64,000 bases of DNA from Candidatus Gallipaludibacter merdavium (lineage in GTDB: Bacteria; Bacteroidota; Bacteroidia; Bacteroidales; Paludibacteraceae), in contig JADIMG010000068.1 in NCBI GenBank assembly GCA_017694875.1, positions 1 to 64,000 of the forward strand. Reading direction: 5' to 3'. The notes beneath the pieces are model-generated. The model did no database searches. It was not told where the DNA came from and saw only the letters and a program-made list of their open reading frames with translations. Made by a program: the position numbers and the translations under genes. Within the stretch, counting starts at the first letter, position 1; the number at the start of each line of letters is the position of its first letter. This document shows positions 57,304-64,000 of this stretch, in pieces.

Positions 57304-58305
57304 ATGGATATACAGATATTGACATATCAACAACTGGATAAAGTGGCGTGGGAGGTTTTGGTTTCTACTTCTCAATTTGCAACCTTTTTCCAAACTCCTG
57401 CTTGCTATGATTTCTATGCCAGTCTGCCTTTTATGGAATCGTTTGCATATGGGGTGGAGCAAGATGGTGAATTGGTGGGAGTGATGCAGGGATACATTAC
57501 CCTAGAGACAAATCCAATCAAACAAAGGCTGACAAGACGAGCCATTATTATTGGTGGGCCTTTGTTGGCAGAGAATATTCAGATGGATGCTTTACAGAAA
57601 TTGTTGGTATTTGTGAGACAGCAATTGAGAAATAAGGCTATTTATTTGGAAACACGCAATTTCCATGATTACAGTGCTTATCGCAATTGTTTTGAAAAGG
57701 CGGGGTGGAACTATCAGCCGCATTTGAATTTCTATGTGGATACGTCTTCCATGGATACGTTGATGGCCAATATGGGAAAGAGCCGTAAGAGGGATATAAA
57801 AACTTCTTTGCGAGATGGTGCGCAAATTATTGAAAAACCTACTCTCGAACAGGTAAAAGCTTATTACGCCATCTTATTGGACTTATATAAAACCAAAGTG
57901 AAGACACCATTATTCCCCTTTTACTTCTTTGAAAAGCTTTATGCCTTGCCAGAAGCACGTTTTCTGTTGGTGGAATGGCAGGGGGAGATTATTGGAGGAA
58001 CTGTGTGCGTGGTATTGGAAGGAAAGGCTATGTATGAGTGGTTTGCTTGCGGAAAGGATGGAATTTCCAAAAGTATCTTTCCATCTACTCTGGCAACCTA
58101 TGCTGGCATGGCTTATGCAGCTGAACATCATTTGCCATTGTTTGACATGATGGGAGCCGGAAAACCAGAAGAGAGTTATGGAGTAAGGGATTTTAAAGCC
58201 AAGTTTGGAGGAGAGTTGGTAGAACATGGCAGGTATTTGTGTGTTTGTCAGAAATGGCTGTATCAAATTGGAAAATGGGGTGTTTCATTAATGAAAAAAA
58301 GATAG
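57304..58305 (+). CDS. FemAB/GNAT-fold family protein
   Basis: A 333-residue protein with tandem GNAT-like folds resembling FemAB/FemX aminoacyl transferases: SQFATFFQTPACYDFYASLP at the start, MGKSRKRDIKTSLRDGA in the middle, and VVLEGKAMYEWFACG with GMAYAAEHHLPLFDMMGAGK and YGVRDFKAKFGGEL near the end. In glycan loci such proteins may attach an amino acid or acyl group to an amino sugar; the substrate is not known. It lies 10 bp after the oxidoreductase and 1 bp before the DUF354 gene. Confidence 0.8.
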   Translation: MDIQILTYQQLDKVAWEVLVSTSQFATFFQTPACYDFYASLPFMESFAYGVEQDGELVGVMQGYITLETNPIKQRLTRRAIIIGGPLLAENIQMDALQKLLVFVRQQLRNKAIYLETRNFHDYSAYRNCFEKAGWNYQPHLNFYVDTSSMDTLMANMGKSRKRDIKTSLRDGAQIIEKPTLEQVKAYYAILLDLYKTKVKTPLFPFYFFEKLYALPEARFLLVEWQGEIIGGTVCVVLEGKAMYEWFACGKDGISKSIFPSTLATYAGMAYAAEHHLPLFDMMGAGKPEESYGVRDFKAKFGGELVEHGRYLCVCQKWLYQIGKWGVSLMKKR

Positions 58306-58306
58306 T

Positions 58307-59398
58307 ATGAATATATTGATTGATATAGGGCATCCTGCCCATGTTCATATGTTTAAACATGCGGCACATGAATTAATGCAGCATGGCCATAAAGTGTTGT
58401 TTACAACACGTGATAAGGAATTTGAAATTAGATTGTTGAAAGAGGAAAGATTGTCATATATTTCTTTGGGAAAGAAAAGAAAATCATTGTGTGGAAAAAT
58501 ATACAACCTTATAGGGTTCGATTATAAAGTCTGGAAGATAGCCAGACAATGGAATGCGGATATTTTTTTATCTCATGGTTCCATAACAGCTTCCCATGTG
58601 GCTTTCATAATGGGAAAACCACATATTGCTTTTGAGGATACTTTTAATTTTGAACAGGTAAGATTGTACAAGCCATTTACGAAAGTAATTCTAACTTCTG
58701 ATTATCGGAATCCTTTAACGAAAGAAACTAAGAATATTTCTTATGCTGGTTATAATGCATTGCTTTATTTGCATCCTAAACGTTTCAAACCCGATAAAAG
58801 TGTTTTACAAGAATTAGGGGTTAGCGAGGATGATAAATATGTGATTATTCGATTTGTAGCTTGGAATGCATCGCATGATATGGGGCATAAGGGGATTGCT
58901 TATGAGAATAAAATAAAGGCGATACAATCTTTTTTGCCTTATGCTAAAGTGTTTATATCTTCAGAAAAAGAATTGCCGCAAGAATTGGAACAGTATAGGA
59001 TTAGGATTGCTCCGGAGCGAATGCATGATGCAATGGCTTTTGCTTCCTTGGTTTTTGGAGAGAGTAGTACTATGGTAGAGGAAGCTGCAATGTTAGGTGT
59101 TCCTTCAATGTATTTTAATGGGACGGGAATATTGTATACAAATCAGTTGGATAATAAATATGGTTTGTGTTTCGATTATTTGCAAACATATGAAAATCAA
59201 CTAGAGGCAATTTCAAAAGCAGTGGAAATATTATCTGTTGACAAGCAAGCGATTGTGGAGGAATATGCTTTGCGTAGAAAAAAGATGCTTTCTGAGAAAA
59301 TAGATGTAACTGCCTTTTTAGTGTGGTTCGTAGAAAACTATCCGAAAAGTGTGCAAATAATGAAAGAGAATCCTGATTACCAATACAACTTTAAATAA
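58307..59398 (+). CDS. DUF354 family protein (GT-B-like)
   Basis: A 363-residue protein with the DUF354 start NILIDIGHPAHVHMFKHAAH and IFLSHGSITASHVAFIMGKP. The fold is predicted GT-B-like, related to UDP-GlcNAc epimerases and LpxB-type transferases. FGESSTMVEEAAMLGVPSMY matches the nucleotide-binding region. The reaction is unknown. It lies between the FemAB-like gene and the epimerase gene, 1 bp from each. Confidence 0.85.
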   Translation: MNILIDIGHPAHVHMFKHAAHELMQHGHKVLFTTRDKEFEIRLLKEERLSYISLGKKRKSLCGKIYNLIGFDYKVWKIARQWNADIFLSHGSITASHVAFIMGKPHIAFEDTFNFEQVRLYKPFTKVILTSDYRNPLTKETKNISYAGYNALLYLHPKRFKPDKSVLQELGVSEDDKYVIIRFVAWNASHDMGHKGIAYENKIKAIQSFLPYAKVFISSEKELPQELEQYRIRIAPERMHDAMAFASLVFGESSTMVEEAAMLGVPSMYFNGTGILYTNQLDNKYGLCFDYLQTYENQLEAISKAVEILSVDKQAIVEEYALRRKKMLSEKIDVTAFLVWFVENYPKSVQIMKENPDYQYNFK

Positions 59399-59399
59399 G

Positions 59400-60554
59400 A
59401 TGTATTCCAAACCCTACCGCATATTGACCATTATCGGTGCGCGTCCGCAGTTTATCAAGGCGGCGGCGCTTTCACGTGCTATTCAGGAGCATTTTTCGGA
59501 GGTGATTACCGAAGAGATTCTGCATACGGGACAGCATTATGACGAAAATATGTCGGAGGTGTTTTTTCAGGAACTGCATATTCCACAACCGCACTACCAA
59601 CTGCAAGTGGGCTCGGGAACGCATGCCATGCAAACGGCACGCATGATGGAGGGCATCGAAAAGGTGTTGATGGAGAAAGAGTGGGACGGGGTGGTGCTCT
59701 ACGGGGATACGAACTCGACTTTGGCGGGGGCGCTGGCGGCTGCGAAATGCGGGGTGCCTGTGTTTCATATTGAGGCGGGATTGCGCTCGTTTAACCATAC
59801 GATGCCGGAGGAAATCAACCGACTGATGTGTGACCACCTGTCGTCGTTACTCTTTGTGCCGACACAGACGGGCATGGACAACTTGGAGAAGGAGGGCATT
59901 GTGTCGGACCAGAACATCCACTTTGCCAATGGAAAGAAGCGGAAGGTGTACAGAACGGGCGATATTATGTATGACAATGCGCTCTATTACGGGCAGACGG
60001 AGTTGAGCCGTGTGGAGGGATTGCCAGAAGAAGTGCATGACCGACCTTATATTTTGACGACGATTCACCGCAATACAAATACGGACGATAAGGCACGCTT
60101 AGAGGCGATTGTGGAGGCTTTGCTTGTATTGGCGGAGGAACAGGAGGTGGTGTGGCCTGTGCATCCACGCACGAAGAACAAAATAAATGAGCTGCTGACG
60201 GAGGAGCTGAGGAATAGGCTGCTGACGCACGGGCATGTTCATTTGTTGCCGCCGCTTTCGTTCCTGCAAATGACGGCACTGGAGAACCATGCGACGATGA
60301 TTGTTACGGATTCGGGCGGGGTGCAGAAGGAGGCGTATTTCCACCGAAAACCAAGTCTGATTCTGCGGCCGGAAACGGAATGGGTGGAGATTGTGGAGCA
60401 GGGGGCTGCCATGCTGTGTGATGCGGACAAGGAACGGATTCTTGAGGCGTATGGGGTGATGAAGCAGCGGAGGCTGGATTTTCCGCCGCTGTTTGGAGAT
60501 GGGCATACGGCGGAGTTTATTTTGCGGAGGATGTTGGAGTATTGGGGGGATTGA
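59400..60554 (+). CDS. wecB: UDP-N-acetylglucosamine 2-epimerase (non-hydrolysing)
   Basis: Interconverts UDP-GlcNAc and UDP-ManNAc, or the uronate forms in WbpI-type enzymes. Key blocks: TIIGARPQFIKAAALS, HTGQHYDENMSEVF, YGDTNSTLAGALAAAKC, HIEAGLRSFNHTMPEEINRL, TIHRNTNT and TDSGGVQKEAYFHRKP. It has 384 residues, normal for the family. Its codon use is visibly GC-richer than the genes before 55400. It is the last tightly packed gene of the locus; palindromic repeats begin 31 bp after its stop. Confidence 0.93.
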   Translation: MYSKPYRILTIIGARPQFIKAAALSRAIQEHFSEVITEEILHTGQHYDENMSEVFFQELHIPQPHYQLQVGSGTHAMQTARMMEGIEKVLMEKEWDGVVLYGDTNSTLAGALAAAKCGVPVFHIEAGLRSFNHTMPEEINRLMCDHLSSLLFVPTQTGMDNLEKEGIVSDQNIHFANGKKRKVYRTGDIMYDNALYYGQTELSRVEGLPEEVHDRPYILTTIHRNTNTDDKARLEAIVEALLVLAEEQEVVWPVHPRTKNKINELLTEELRNRLLTHGHVHLLPPLSFLQMTALENHATMIVTDSGGVQKEAYFHRKPSLILRPETEWVEIVEQGAAMLCDADKERILEAYGVMKQRRLDFPPLFGDGHTAEFILRRMLEYWGD

Positions 60555-60585
60555 GTTTTTTTTGCCTCGCTAAAGTCCTATGCTT

Positions 60586-60614
60586 CTGGGTCCCGCATCG
60601 GGGTGCGGGATGAC
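60586..60614 (+). repeat. Palindromic repeat, right cluster copy 1
   Basis: CTGG, arms TCCCGCA/TGCGGGA around a short CGGG-type loop, then TGAC. 60555-61121 has no full-length gene; it holds four of these repeats, one minus-strand RNA candidate and a 42-codon frame. Confidence 0.75.
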
Positions 60615-60677
60615 ATGAACGGTCGACACTGGGAGCCTGTGCATTTGCGATTGAGACGGACGCATTGGGCTTGGCTT

Positions 60678-60704
60678 CTGGATACCGCATTTCTGCGGTA
60701 TGAC
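60678..60704 (+). repeat. Palindromic repeat, right cluster copy 2
   Basis: CTGG, arms ATACCGCA/TGCGGTAT around TTTC, then GAC, followed by GATTGAAACGGACGC. This copy is the near-exact inverse match of left-cluster copies 2 and 3. Confidence 0.75.
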
Positions 60705-60765
60705 GATTGAAACGGACGCAGAAGGGCGTGGGCTTTGGGGAATTAGTGATGGAATAGTAGGTTGG

Positions 60766-60793
60766 TCATTCCGCACTTGATGCGGAATCCAGA
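60766..60793 (-). repeat. Palindromic repeat, right cluster copy 3 (reversed)
   Basis: Minus-strand orientation: GTC, arms ATTCCGCA/TGCGGAAT around CTTGA, then CCAG. A third stem variant. Confidence 0.75.
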
Positions 60794-60850
60794 GGGTTTG
60801 CTTTTATAGGGAAAAGAAAGGATAATGGAAAAGTTTCAATGGATTTTTAG

Positions 60851-60858
60851 TACCTTTG
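60851..60858 (+). promoter_or_regulatory. -7 promoter-like element, plus strand
   Basis: TACCTTTG, matching the consensus, without a clear -33 at normal spacing. Transcription to the right would cross the minus-strand RNA candidate and reach the small frame at 60949. Confidence 0.4.
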
Positions 60859-60869
60859 CGGCAGGACAT

Positions 60870-60930
60870 AAAAAAACCCGGATTCATCACCAGTAACTGA
60901 AAGCTGGGAGAGGAACGCTCGGGACTGCGG
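60870..60930 (-). ncRNA. Candidate small RNA with own promoter and U-tail
   Basis: On the minus strand the -7 box TACTTTTG (60939-60932) precedes about 60 nt containing CCCG (60923-60920) able to pair with CGGG (60880-60877), followed at once by a run of seven Ts (60876-60870). A nested CCAG/CTGG stem lies between. Transcription would run head-on into that from the plus-strand box at 60851. It does not resemble the RNA candidates at 7022 and 10684. Confidence 0.4.
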
Positions 60931-60948
60931 TGCAAAAGTACAAAAAAT

Positions 60949-61077
60949 ATGGAATACAACAAGCAATTCTATTATATCACACAAGCAAGTAAACAGATCA
61001 TTGGGAGACATGAGAGCATCACACCGTTTCCCTTGGCTATGCCTCGGAGAGCATTACCGCATCGGGGTGCGGGATGA
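60949..61077 (+). CDS. Small open frame, possible gene remnant ending in a repeat
   Basis: Forty-two residues starting MEYNKQFYYITQASKQIIGR with no recognised family. Its last 8 or so residues (ALPHRGAG) and its stop are supplied by the palindromic repeat at 61055-61077, so the original 3' part seems to have been lost where the repeat lies. It has an ATG 10 bp after the divergent RNA promoter. It could be a non-functional remnant or no gene at all. Confidence 0.3.
   Translation: MEYNKQFYYITQASKQIIGRHESITPFPLAMPRRALPHRGAG
61055..61077 (+). repeat. Palindromic repeat, right cluster copy 4 (left flank missing)
   Basis: Core ACCGCATCGGGGTGCGGGA then TGAC. The CTGG flank is absent and the left arm is shortened, so this is a truncated copy. 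It is followed by ATGAACGG as in copy 1. Confidence 0.65.
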
Positions 61078-61121
61078 CATGAACGGGAGGATGATGAAGT
61101 AAAAGTGAACGATAAAATACG

Positions 61122-61895
61122 ATGGATTTTACACGGAAGAGATACGCACAATTATTAGATGCGCTGTTGGCGCAGGGCTATGTGTTTTATACCTTTGAGC
61201 AGTATTGTGAAGCGGACAAGCAAAGCCTGCCGGAACGGATGGTGATTTTGCGACACGATATTGACCTGAGGGCGTCCTATGCATTGGAAATAGCGAAGAT
61301 AGAACACGAGAGGAAGATAAAGGCGACCTATTATTTTCGGGTGATTCCGCAAAGCAACCAGCCGGATATTATTCGTGCGATTGCGGAAATGGGACATGAG
61401 ATTGGCTATCACTATGAGGATATGAGCCTCTGTAACGGGGATAGTGAAAAGGCAGTGGCGCATTTCCAACAGCAATTGGAGTATTTCCGACAGTTCTACC
61501 CGGTGCGTACGGTGTGTATGCATGGGGCACCCCGCTCGAACTATGACAGCAAGGATATATGGAAGTATGCGGACTATAAGGAGTGGGGGATTATCGGTGA
61601 GCCTTATTTTGACGTGGATTATGCGGATGTGTTTTATCTGACGGATACGGGACGCTGCTGGGACGGATATAAGGTGAGCAGAAGGGACAAGATTCCGCAA
61701 TTTCATGATGAATGGTGTAACAGGGGATGGAATTACCATAGTACGAAGGATGTTATTCACGCGATTCAACAGGGGACGATTGCGCCACGGATGCTGATTA
61801 CGACGCATCCGCAACGCTGGACGGATGGTTTGGGGGCGTGGTTGTGGGAGTTGGTGTTTCAGTCGCTGAAGAATGTGGTGAAGAGGTTGATTTGA
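61122..61895 (+). CDS. Polysaccharide deacetylase-like protein
   Basis: A 257-residue NodB/CE4-like protein. The metal/base motif is RHDIDLRASYALEI, the second histidine motif is MGHEIGYHYEDM, and the C-terminal LITTHPQRWTDG supplies the last conserved His. No signal peptide, so it would act on a cytoplasmic or lipid-linked sugar. It is GC-rich like the epimerase gene and is isolated from the operon by the repeats on either side. A long open frame on the opposite strand is a composition artefact. Confidence 0.85.
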   Translation: MDFTRKRYAQLLDALLAQGYVFYTFEQYCEADKQSLPERMVILRHDIDLRASYALEIAKIEHERKIKATYYFRVIPQSNQPDIIRAIAEMGHEIGYHYEDMSLCNGDSEKAVAHFQQQLEYFRQFYPVRTVCMHGAPRSNYDSKDIWKYADYKEWGIIGEPYFDVDYADVFYLTDTGRCWDGYKVSRRDKIPQFHDEWCNRGWNYHSTKDVIHAIQQGTIAPRMLITTHPQRWTDGLGAWLWELVFQSLKNVVKRLI

Positions 61896-61965
61896 GGGGG
61901 AGAGGGTTTCCTTCGCTGGGATCCTGTGCTTTTGCGATTGAGACGGACGCTGGAGTCCTATGCTA

Positions 61966-61994
61966 CTGGTTCCCGCATCGGAGTGCGGGATGAC
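61966..61994 (+). repeat. Palindromic repeat, right cluster copy 5
   Basis: CTGG, TCCCGCA/TGCGGGA arms, TGAC. It is preceded by CGATTGAGACGGACGCTGG, the segment shared with copies 6, 8 and 9. 61896-62308 contains no gene, only this tandem-like group. Confidence 0.75.
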
Positions 61995-62058
61995 ATGAAC
62001 GGTCGGCGCTTTAGTCCTGTGCTTTTGCGATTGAGACGGACGTTGGAGTCCTGTGCTA

Positions 62059-62087
62059 CTGGGTCCCGCATCGGAGTGCGGGATGAC
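62059..62087 (+). repeat. Palindromic repeat, right cluster copy 6
   Basis: Same core as copy 5 with one base difference in the left flank (GGG against GGT). The spacing from copy 5 (93 bp) reflects a longer repeated unit that includes CGATTGAGACGGACG. Confidence 0.75.
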
Positions 62088-62122
62088 GATTGGGGTGTTT
62101 GTCCTTGCTATAATCCTTGCTA

Positions 62123-62149
62123 CTGGATACCGCATTTCTGCGGTATGAC
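62123..62149 (+). repeat. Palindromic repeat, right cluster copy 7
   Basis: The ATACCGCA/TGCGGTAT stem variant, as in copy 2, then GACG and TTTGAAACGGACGC. Confidence 0.75.
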
Positions 62150-62179
62150 GTTTGAAACGGACGCTGGAGTCCTGTGCTA

Positions 62180-62208
62180 CTGGTTCCCGCATCGGGGTGC
62201 GGGATGAC
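62180..62208 (+). repeat. Palindromic repeat, right cluster copy 8
   Basis: TCCCGCA/TGCGGGA stem variant with a CGGGG-type loop, 31 bp after copy 7. Confidence 0.75.
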
Positions 62209-62271
62209 GTTTAATGCGAGCGCTGGAGTCCTTGCTTTTGCGATTGAGACGGACGCTGGAATCCTATGCTA

Positions 62272-62300
62272 CTGGTTCCCGCATCGGAGTGCGGGATGAC
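62272..62300 (+). repeat. Palindromic repeat, right cluster copy 9
   Basis: TCCCGCA/TGCGGGA stem variant. It ends 8 bp before the darG stop, so it lies immediately downstream of the darTG transcript and could add a 3' hairpin to it. Confidence 0.75.
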
Positions 62301-62308
62301 GATTGTAA

Positions 62309-63349
62309 TTATAATGGATAAAGATGCCTATTAGACAGTATGTGTTTTCTCGCTTTATCTATATATTCTATTTTGGCAAAGATTTGAGCCTTTCTGTGAC
62401 TCCATTTTGCTATATGTTTGTAAATTTCTTCGTTAGATATATTTGTACCATGTACAGACATAATATAATCAACAGAAGAGAGTAGCTCTAAACCGAAATC
62501 AGAGTAAAAGCCTTCTAAAAATGTTGTCGTTCGATTAGCTGTTTCCTGTAGATTCTTACTTTGTCTAACAATTGCTTCAATCTCATTGTAAGTGTCGGAA
62601 ATTAGAAAGATGGATTCAAATGGTTTGCGGTTCATGTCACTGTATCCCATGATGTAACTCCCATTAAGAGCATTTAATACATAACGCACTTTTCCTGAAT
62701 AGGGACCGTAATAATGAGGAGAAAAAGATAATTTGAAAATGTCTTTTGCTCCGAATTTTTGTAGAAAGTAACATACTTTCTCACTTGAAAACTCAGAAGC
62801 ATATTCTCCATGCTTAACCAAATCAAACAGCATGTATAATAACAAAGCCCTCGCTTCTGTAAGTTTGACACGCTCGGATTTCATGTGTTCAGTTATTTGG
62901 ACTGTAGGTTCGTATATGTAAATGTCGATATCACAAGAAGAGAGTTTTGCTTGAATCATACTTTTTACTCTCTCCCAAATTAAACCTCCGTTGCCTGATC
63001 CTAAAGGTGGAATGGCTATACTTGTGATGTTGTATTGGGATATGATACGTACTAAGTCATCCAACCCTTTTTCAATATAGATATATTCAGATGGTTTTCT
63101 CCAGTCTGTTTTTGTGGGAAAATTAATTATTATCTTTTCCCCCATAATATTTTGTTCCTTGTGTACCAGTAATTTACCTATAGAAATGCTTTTGTCTTTG
63201 CATGCAGCTTTGTATGCTTTGTAATTATCGGGAAAATTCTCCTTAAACTGTAGAGCAACGCCTTTACCCATCACTCCCATGAGATTGACGGTATTGACCA
63301 GTGCCATGGCTGTTGAGTCAAATATGTTTCCTACTATAAAATGTATCAT
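62309..63349 (-). CDS. darG: DarG-like macrodomain antitoxin
   Basis: A 346-residue protein with an N-terminal macrodomain (about 1-150) that removes ADP-ribose from DNA: VNTVNLMGVMGKGVALQFKE, the substrate loop, and SIAIPPLGSGNGGLIWERVK. The C-terminal half (about 165-346) is helical, as in DarG, where it binds and blocks the toxin. It follows darT by 3 bp on the same strand, the usual toxin-first order of darTG operons. The gene ends next to the palindromic repeats. Confidence 0.9.
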   Translation of the reverse strand: MIHFIVGNIFDSTAMALVNTVNLMGVMGKGVALQFKENFPDNYKAYKAACKDKSISIGKLLVHKEQNIMGEKIIINFPTKTDWRKPSEYIYIEKGLDDLVRIISQYNITSIAIPPLGSGNGGLIWERVKSMIQAKLSSCDIDIYIYEPTVQITEHMKSERVKLTEARALLLYMLFDLVKHGEYASEFSSEKVCYFLQKFGAKDIFKLSFSPHYYGPYSGKVRYVLNALNGSYIMGYSDMNRKPFESIFLISDTYNEIEAIVRQSKNLQETANRTTTFLEGFYSDFGLELLSSVDYIMSVHGTNISNEEIYKHIAKWSHRKAQIFAKIEYIDKARKHILSNRHLYPL

Positions 63350-63352
63350 ATA

Positions 63353-63991
63353 TCAATAATAAGCCTGGGGGAATACTTTAATTATATTTTCCGGAATTTT
63401 CCAATTAATCATGCGCTCTTTTGATGATTGATTGTAGCAGACATAACCTATTATATATTCAGGAGGAATGTCGTTTTTCACAAGGAATTCGGCTTGTTTT
63501 CTGCGCTTAAGGTCGCGGTCAATATTTTCACCGCTCCATATTCTGGATGTTATAGCTTGTATATCCAGTTTTTCCTGTAAATGGCTGATGTCTTGCCTTG
63601 TATAGAAGTTTGTAAAAGAGTCAGTGGCATGTCCATCAGTGAAATAATAGGTTATTTTTTCGTCTTCAATGATTTTTGCTAATGATACAACTACATATAC
63701 AATTTCTTCTGCTTTTGTAGCTTGAGGTACGCAATTCCCCCCCTGCTGAATTACATATAGCATAGGCATTCTTATTCCAAAATAAAATGGAATATAATCT
63801 CCCAAAACAATACATTCGGATCCAATGTTAATTTCTTTATTTGCGCGGAAATCTATCAAACTCCTGTCACCAATGGATCGATAATGAGAATTAGCATTGG
63901 GAGAATGATGATGAGTAATACCATATTGCAAAATATGTGGGATATTCTCAATATGAGTCATTCTATAGATATGTTTTATAATATCACTCAT
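63353..63991 (-). CDS. darT: DarT-like DNA ADP-ribosyltransferase toxin (DUF4433)
   Basis: A 212-residue DUF4433 protein that in characterised homologues transfers ADP-ribose from NAD to thymidine in single-stranded DNA, arresting growth or blocking phage replication. THIENIPHILQYGI is the NAD-loop start, DYIPFYFGIRMPMLYVI is the hallmark motif, and the catalytic glutamate lies in RRKQAEFLV (near residue 168). The ATG is at 63991, nine bases from the window edge, so the promoter is outside. It is the first gene of the darTG pair. Confidence 0.9.
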   Translation of the reverse strand: MSDIIKHIYRMTHIENIPHILQYGITHHHSPNANSHYRSIGDRSLIDFRANKEINIGSECIVLGDYIPFYFGIRMPMLYVIQQGGNCVPQATKAEEIVYVVVSLAKIIEDEKITYYFTDGHATDSFTNFYTRQDISHLQEKLDIQAITSRIWSGENIDRDLKRRKQAEFLVKNDIPPEYIIGYVCYNQSSKERMINWKIPENIIKVFPQAYY

Positions 63992-64000
63992 TATTGCTTG

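Noticed and set aside
61155..62192. 345-residue open frame on the minus strand
   Set aside because: It is antisense to the deacetylase gene and runs through the repeat array, giving low-complexity Pro/Arg/His-rich protein. It is a by-product of GC-rich codon use.
60586..62300. Repeat arrays as a CRISPR
   Set aside because: Units occur in both orientations, spacing is irregular, the intervening sequence is itself repeated, and there are no cas genes.

Overview
The window is chromosomal DNA from a member of the Bacteroidota, most likely order Bacteroidales (a Bacteroides/Phocaeicola-like gut organism). The evidence is the recurring promoter form (TTTG or TTG, 17-23 bases, then TAnnTTTG), starts without a Shine-Dalgarno sequence, and the gene set: a plant-type acyl-ACP thioesterase, a long IspG, a secreted GH105-pectinesterase, a GHL10/DUF187 hydrolase and a large TPR protein paired with an outer-membrane barrel. 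No tRNA, rRNA, CRISPR array or transposase was seen.

Bases 1-36800 are mainly housekeeping. A minus-strand operon valS - acyl-ACP thioesterase - tilS - araC-type regulator meets a lone lipocalin-like gene tail to tail. Then come a phosphohexomutase and a MATE exporter on the plus strand. A nine-gene minus-strand operon follows: purC - fecCD permease - cyuA - yicC - gmk - nadD - GH105/CE8 fusion - rlmD - ispG. Next are lptB - rnz - ridA - lipA on the plus strand, and three minus-strand groups: M6 protease - lysC - GHL10 hydrolase; TPR protein - outer-membrane barrel; and dacB - birA. Two similar short minus-strand RNA candidates, each with its own promoter and terminator, lie before valS and after ispG. 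A structured repeat block fills the divergent purC/lptB promoter region.

Bases 37300-61900 are a surface polysaccharide locus on the plus strand: an MBOAT O-acyltransferase cut short at its C-terminus, an orphan gene, a Wzt-type ABC ATPase without a visible permease, a ferredoxin/FrhB-pyruvyltransferase fusion, two paralogous glycosyltransferase-acetyltransferase fusions, six more glycosyltransferases, three further hexapeptide acyltransferases, a Wzy-like polymerase, a WlbA-like oxidoreductase, a FemAB-like protein, a DUF354 protein, a WecB-type epimerase and a polysaccharide deacetylase. Many genes overlap by 4 bp, so most of it should be one transcript. About 38500-55400 is visibly AT-rich, while 59400-61900 is visibly GC-richer, so the locus looks assembled from several sources.

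A family of short palindromic repeats, whose stems differ by paired compensating changes, lies at both ends of the locus (three copies at 36948-37115, nine at 60586-62300), mainly in opposite orientations. A 67-bp internal piece of the MBOAT gene is repeated 2.1 kb downstream, bracketing the orphan gene. Beyond the right repeat cluster is a DarT/DarG DNA ADP-ribosylation toxin-antitoxin pair. The most interesting material is the locus edges (repeats, MBOAT scar, orphan gene), the fusion enzymes and the short-RNA candidates.
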